Shown here in pieces: positions 58,116 through 64,000 of a DNA stretch of 64,000 nt (position 1 is the stretch's first letter; each line of letters opens with the position of its first letter). The notes beneath the pieces were generated by a model. The model was not told where the DNA came from. It searched no databases and was given only the letters and a program-made list of their open reading frames with translations. The translations under genes and the position numbers were made by a program. The stretch comes from Paragyromitra xinjiangensis (taxonomy: Eukaryota > Ascomycota > Pezizomycetes > Pezizales > Discinaceae). Location: the NCBI GenBank assembly GCA_038503065.1, contig JBCAMK010000001.1:2418001-2482000 (forward strand), given 5' to 3'.

Positions 58116-61100
58116 TCAAGTTCCCAATCTCCGCCTTCGACCCCTGTTTCCACCTTCAGGCCGCTGAGATAGAACATCTCTTAACTGCGGATCGTCTTTA
58201 TCTTTGTCCATATGATGAACCCTCACGTGCCTATTCGATCTATGTTAGAGAAGCCATTGCTGCGGATCAAAGAATTGCTTATAATACCGTTGAAGATTAT
58301 CGGGTCTCGGATATTTGTGTTCCCTATCTGGACAGAATGGGCAAACGTATCCTGGAGAGTCATGAACTAGACCATGACGAATCATTTCATTTTTTCTCTT
58401 AAACCCCTTGCCACCCTCTCCTCTAGCACAATTCTTTACAGGACAGTAGTGCGGCCTAGCCGACGAGTGAACGTTGGCATGAGAGCTATAAAAATTAGCA
58501 AATGACGGTTTGAACCTATTAATCTCAGCTTACTTTAGTAGGTATTGTGTTTGAAAGGGTTGAGCCTTGCATCCTGGGTATTCGCATTTAAAAACGCCAG
58601 CAGTTAACGGTCCACCTTGTCCGCCGGCCGGCATACCCGGCCGGCTTCTTGGACTGGTCACTGTATCGTCAGTGCCTGAACTTGGCATCGTTTCACCTGT
58701 ACTTGGGCCTGATGGTGGTGTTTGATCCGATCCATAATAGGCATCCATTGTAGAGTCTCTTCGCCCACTTATCGTTGATGGCATGTGTGGCTGCGCAAAA
58801 AAATTAGCTGCAGCGGAAGGTGATGAGCTTATGATACTCGGAAGTTCGCGCCCCTGTGAAAAAGCCGGAGGATAGGGACCTGAATTGCCGTTAGGGCTTC
58901 CCTGAGGCCCTTCCTTTATTTGTGAATAAGACTGGTAATGTTGGTGCTGGGGATAGTAAGGTGTAGGCGATGACTCCTGGTTCATGTAATATTGTCTTTG
59001 CTGCATTGACATATGGTGCATTGGAGGACGAGGATTTCCATCAGGGCCGAATCCATGGGCTGCCGGTCCGGGTGGGGGAAGCCCAGGTGATTGAGCGGCT
59101 TGGGCCGATCTGTTAGAAGGCGCAACACTCACATGGGAGGATACGGTTGGATACACCGTCCTAGAGTTTGGGGGCATACGATTGGGGTAACCCCTCGAGG
59201 ATTGCTGCTGATGAGAAGACTCTTTTTCAGCAATGTCCGCAAGAACGTGGATGGATGAAACCGGTGGTAAGGTCGTGTGCCTCCCGTCATTTCCAGAGGG
59301 AAGACTGTTCGGTGAGCTTGCCGACTGAGCATTCATAGAAGGAATCATAGAAGGAAGTGAAGGTGGTGAATTTGGTAAAGGTAATTTGTTGTTTTGAAAG
59401 AGCTGATTCGACGGACCGGGGGAGGGTGGAGGGCCACGATCAGTACCCCCGGGAGACGTTTGCGCATGAGTCCAGGGCGTCGCGCCGGCCGTGGAAAAGG
59501 AACCGGGTAACGTCGCTCCTGATGAATGTAGCTGTTGATCTTTACCAACTGCTCCAGCAGCAGCGAGAGCCATGAGACTACTCACCGCTGTTTCTGAAGA
59601 AGATACATCAACTTCCATAGCATTACTATCCCTCTTACCCGTACCATCCTTTACCACATCCTCTTGTTCCGATTTCGATTTATGTTCCCCGTTCGTGGGT
59701 TTGTCTTTAGAGCTCTCGTCAATGTCCATAGCATCGGTTTCCAAAGTCAGTGTCTCTTTATCCTTGTCTGTTTTTTTCTTATTGTCCTTCTCCTTTTTTT
59801 TTTCCTCACCGTCCTTCTCACCATCCCCACTTCCTTTATCCTTCTCTCCATCCCCTGAATTGCCTTTCCGTTCATCTCCTCCATCACCACCTGCCGCCGC
59901 ACCTCCGTTGGTTGTATTTCCGTCACTGCTACCTCCATTCTGATTCCCACGTAAACCTTCACTTGAACGCTGTCTGCTCACGCTTCTGCTGCCATGGTTA
60001 CTATTCCCTCCGGCCCCATCGTTACCGCCACTCCCTCCCTCCATCTCTGTCTCCGCAGCAGATTCACTCCCACTAGGCCAAGGCAATGGACTCTCGCCGG
60101 CTCTTATTGCAACAAGTGGCTGGTCAGGGCCAAGAAAACTGATAAGGACGGAATCTCCCTGCGACGGATGCACTCTCCTTCGTTTCTTATAGGTTTGTTG
60201 CGGGCTTGAAGGAGCCACTGTAGAATCAATAGATATAACGGAACTTCGGCGCTCACCCTGATTGACCTGATTGAAGCTATCGGGAAAAAGCACTGGGTGA
60301 GCCTGCTCGAGTACCGGAGAAGATGTGGTAGACAGAGATTCGGTGGGGGTGGAACGTGGAGATTCCACCGACCCAGGGTTGTAAAGAGGGGAATTCAGCG
60401 TAGTTATTTTGGCCACCTTCTCGGGTTGAAGAGATGAGTGATACGAGGGCGTTGATGATGGGCCCTCGTAATTTTGTTTCTTAGGTCCCGTATTTGAAGT
60501 TGGGACTGATGAGCTGAATGTTAATTTATGCAACTCTTTAGAGGATAACGTTGAGGAATTGGGATTCGATTCAGCAGTAGATGCAAGTTCTTTAGAATTT
60601 GATGAGAAAACGGAGTCCCTTGACCGCTGATCTTTCTCAATTCTGACAGACTCTAGCGCATGCTCTGACCCGTAACGGACATGCAACTTCTTGGCGTCCT
60701 CTCCCTCGTGTCCCAAAATAATAACCCTTTGCTCTTCGTATGCTGCTTTCTTATATTTAGACCTGGGTTTGACGGGGTCTAAGCCGTTAAAGGACTCGTC
60801 CTTCGGAACGTGGCTTAGGCACCCTGCGGCTGAATCGTCTATCTTGATCAGATTCTGCAAGATCGTATTTCCTATTGTGCATATCCTGAATTACGGGGGG
60901 GCTACTTACCCCGGATTTGGCAACAAATTTGCTTAATTTCGTTCTGAATATTCGAACCCGAATTTATCTCCCTGATGCTGATATCAGCTCTTGGATGTAG
61001 GTTAGGAGCAGCGTTTATTTTTGGCGATAGTGGCACAAAGAAGGGAGGGGGATAGAATGGTGCTAATTCTAGGCCTATGCAAGCGAACAGGGAAAAAGGG

Positions 61101-61334
61101 TACAAGGGTCAGCTTTATCCGATCAAAAATTGGGTGGAAAATCGAAGAAACTTGCTGCGAAGGAAACGCGCAATAGGAAAGGGGGGGAAGTGTAAGGAAA
61201 AAAAGAAAAAAAGGTGATAGATATGAACGGGAAAGTGAAGGGTAATGTAGAGGCACAAGGTTATCGGAAGCAGAAGTGGAAGCACGATCAAGTTAAGATA
61301 CACAGATGCAGCAGGATAACCGACGTGGTTCCAT
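58116..61334 (-). CDS. C2H2 zinc-finger transcription factor
   Basis: A probable nuclear regulator. Secure exons are 60943-60910, 60854-58534, 58485-58288 and 58230-58116. A 14-nt first exon at 61334-61321 (MEPRR) is proposed because it is the nearest ATG in the right phase; it requires a 377-nt intron and is uncertain, giving 893 residues in total. The N-terminus (TKLSKFVAKSGNLIKIDDSA, then AGCLSHVPKDESFNGLDPVK) is conserved in style. A long disordered middle holds Ser/Pro/Gly, Lys/Glu and Gln/Tyr-rich tracts. The fingers are C-terminal and split by introns: FKCEYPGCKAQPFQTQYLLN SHANVH, HYCPVKNCARGEGGKGFKRK NEMIRHGLVH and YVCPFCPDREHKYPRPDNLQ RHVRVHH. A basic tail follows (QLRDVLSQRPEGGNRGRRRR). 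The regulon is unknown. Confidence 0.82.
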
Positions 61335-64000
61335 TCACTCAGTGATCCAGAGCCGATGGACTCGACGTTAAAAGTGGTGGAGTGAAAAGCGTGGAGTATG
61401 CGGCTCAGCCCGTGAGGCTCTGGACCAAGGAGGAACGACAGAAGAGCCCCACAAGAAACCAACCCATCACCATCGACCGTGCTTCGTCCCAACCATATTC
61501 CCACGACAATAACAACCAAATGCGTTTTGGTCGTTACAACAAAGGTTTTTTTCGAAACCAAGGAATACGACAAGTAACAAACTGCATGAAACGAAAAATA
61601 TCCAAACACACTTACTAATTGACGTATTCAGCGGCTGATGACGCTGAGCAGTACACAGCATAATAGTCTTCCAGAAGCAATAAGTTTCAATTATCCAATG
61701 GCAACAGCAATCGTCAAAACCCTTTTCTATCTGGCTATTCTAGTCGTGTGTTATCTGGCTGCGCTGAAGACCTTGTGATTGTTTTTAAGGTGATGACGAT
61801 TATGATGAGGCTGAAAGACTGAGGGGAGGGATGACGGGCGGATGATAGCGTCGATGCAACGGTTGTATTGTGGGTAAAAGAGCCTCGAGGGATAGACTGA
61901 TCGAGATGCAACGGTGCAGGGAGTGATAACAAAGACCGGAAAATGGCAGTTTGACGACTTTTGAGAGGAGGCAGCAGAGAGGGAAAAGGAGAAAATATAG
62001 AAGGAGCAGATGGGTGGTAAGTTGAGGGGGGAGGGCTAAGTTCGCGACTCTGGAAGTACTTCCTGTTTAGCGGGATTTGAGAGGAGGCTCAAGGCGGCGA
62101 GACCTTAAGTTGTAGCGCTATTAGACTTTGGGACTAGCGGCACTACCATACGTTAGTCGCCTCTTCACGGTGTCGACAGTCGGGTGATCAGCCAGCTAGG
62201 GAAAGGGGAGCGTGTCTCTGCCCTTCCTTTGTTGTGGATTCGATCACCCATCCACCCATACTCACATTTGATGTTCTCTCTCTCTTTTCCTGCGTTTCTT
62301 ATAGTATATGGCCTATAACGTTGATTGAGTGGTGCGGTTCAATTTGGACAGGATGTTCCGAAATACAACACGAAGAAAGAGGCGGCTGACAATCGAAATT
62401 ATTCTGCTAAGTCTCAGGAAGATCTAGCCACGTCCAGCATAACTCTCTGGGTCTGAGCTCCACATATAGCAACCGTACCAAGGCAAGCTGAACGGCTAAG
62501 CAAGGAATGACACTGGGCTCTCTTCGGACAAAATACGATTGATTCAAAAAAACGGGAAGTAGTCGATAGATGGGTAACGGCGGGAAGTGGTGGCCGGAAC
62601 CAAGGTTTCCGGATTCGGGTCGGCGCTCAGGGAAGTGTCCACGATATCCGTAGAGACAGCCCAACTCAGAGCCGCAAATAGAGTAAGACCACAGATAGAG
62701 AGGATGGGAGAGCGAGTAGTCGAGAAACTTCAATGTACCCGCGTGAAGACCTACTCGTAATATCACTGCAACATTGCAGCTGTTGGGAGGTAGGTGGGGA
62801 GCGGATGTCAGTTGGAGGCTCCGAACTGGCGTGTTGAGGCTTCAAATTTTTGACAAGGATCTTTACTCTGTGATCCACTAGTGTTGCGGAGGATGGGCAA
62901 GGGAGGGATCGAGGCTGCTCGACAAGAACGAGCATGGAGTGATAATTTCCACACCACTCATGAATCTGACACCCGGACGGCTCTGGGAAAAGAGCCGCGC
63001 TGAGAGAGTACGGCAACGAGCCTGTATGTAGCAGGCTCAAAAAGCAGATAACGACCGGGGTTGGGAATGCAGGCAAGGATGGGGGCGGTTGAGATGAGGA
63101 TCCGCTCAGGCAGCTCAAATACACATCCATTACGAGGCAACAACGAGAATAAGGGAATCCATGGCTTCCAAGAACTCGAGAAGATACCTGTAGGCATCAA
63201 GCCAGCTCGACTATGACGAGATGATTGTTATATCAATTTAACAGATGGAGGCTCTTTTATGCTTCGAGGTTCCTCCAACATGCTCATCTCTGTCTGTCCC
63301 GTCAATTCCTGGAGCTACAGGTAGTATTACAGTATACAGATTGCTATTTGGTCCCTTTAATTCCTACCCCACTGCCCCCGCTTGTTCCAAATATGCACTC
63401 CCCAAAAGGCATGTCAGCCTCTGTTCCGGCTCTTCCTCATGTTATGTTTGCTGATGATACATGGACTTCCGCATATGTACACTCCCAAAGCCTTACATAC
63501 TTCACCTCCCAGCCTCCCCTCCGCAGCACTAGTGCGGCGAAAAATGAGGGGCTCTTCTAGGGCTCTTCTTGCTCAACCGACCGCGAATCACTCGGTCATG
63601 GAAACAACACGGTTTTCGCCCCATGCGTCGATCTTACAGCACCTGTCTCACTGCAAATAACGTCGTGGAGTCCCAAACTCAACATCGGCATTTTCGTATC
63701 ATGATGGCTTTGGAAAGCATCAAGCGATCAGGTACTTATACTTAAATTATCCAAAAAGCGAAGGCCTTTTACCCATATTCTCCCCATATCAAATGACGAG
63801 ATGGCGATTCAACACCTCCCAACACGATGCACAAACAGCCAAACGCAAGAAAGCTTCTGAGGATATGCACTGCCCCCGGCAAAACACACGTGAAGTTGTG
63901 GAACTTTAAACGAGATGCATCGTGATTGGGCTATGGGGAAGAGCACGTTTCTGGTAGTACCCCGCCCTACCAAATTGCGTTTACAGTATCCGTACCCAGT
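61335..64000. other. Region upstream of the C2H2 gene, no recognisable gene
   Basis: 2.7 kb to the window edge. It probably holds the promoter and a long 5' UTR of the C2H2 gene. Open frames on both strands (for example 62407-63130 minus and 63225-63660 plus) are Ser/Pro/Leu-rich and resemble no family. No tRNA or repeat seen. Confidence 0.4.

Noticed and set aside
59572..60076. Ser/Leu/Pro-rich plus-strand frames opposite the C2H2 gene
   Set aside because: Antisense shadows of low-complexity Lys/Glu/Gly coding sequence.
62407..63130. Two overlapping minus-strand frames
   Set aside because: No family resemblance and no splice logic; composition is like antisense of AT/GC-mixed non-coding DNA.
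1..64000. CRISPR arrays, operons or a secondary-metabolite cluster
   Set aside because: The window is eukaryotic. No spaced direct repeats and no PKS, NRPS, terpene synthase or P450 genes were seen.

Overview
This is a nuclear segment from a filamentous ascomycete (Pezizomycotina). The evidence is short GT-AG introns of mostly 45-75 nt, compact genes on both strands, and typical fungal orthologues: argB-type ornithine carbamoyltransferase, TMS1/SERINC, NTO1, YTA7, CSN1, UreF, and a C2H2 factor with a conserved basic tail. A TE-rich Pezizomycete is possible because gene-poor deserts with transposon debris separate the gene clusters, but the sequence does not fix the species. Exon joins were worked out by hand, and every complete model listed keeps one open frame through all its junctions.

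Layout. 1-1.1 kb: VTI1 3' end and TFB5. 1.8-5.2 kb: a 3.1-kb Tc1/mariner-type element with a transposase broken by one stop codon, a second spliced ORF, and a stray third terminal repeat upstream. 5.4-8.8 kb: WBP11-like splicing factor, then RPR2 and RPC6 head to head. 10.0-10.8 kb: a DEDDy exonuclease standing alone between two deserts. 13.3-24.9 kb: dense block of SERINC, OTC, F-box protein, UPF0538 protein, Cu/Zn SOD, TRAX, ARL2 and CSN1. 26.4-27.0 kb: an unrecognised ORF. 27-30.7 kb: desert with a decayed Ty3/gypsy RNase H. 30.8-39.5 kb: YVH1, cystinosin-like transporter and NTO1. 39.5-43.3 kb: desert with inverted-repeat elements. 43.3-61.3 kb: UreF, YTA7, an ASPM-type spindle protein and a C2H2 zinc-finger protein. 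61.3-64 kb: no recognisable gene.

The genes are mostly housekeeping and do not form a pathway cluster. Functional themes do recur: RNA polymerase III and RNase P (RPC6/RPR2 share one promoter), chromatin and transcription (TFB5, NTO1, YTA7, C2H2), protein turnover (CSN1, F-box), and microtubules (ARL2, ASPM). Several neighbours are divergent pairs with 150-400 bp between start codons, which are probable bidirectional promoters. The OTC promoter carries a perfect TGACTCA, the Gcn4/CPC1 cross-pathway-control site.

I found no clearly new multi-gene system. The best candidates for novelty are the two-ORF Tc1/mariner element, a foldback element inside a YVH1 intron, a cluster of repeated palindromic motifs at 42.1-42.7 kb, and an orphan MGCxxS-type ORF at 51.4 kb.
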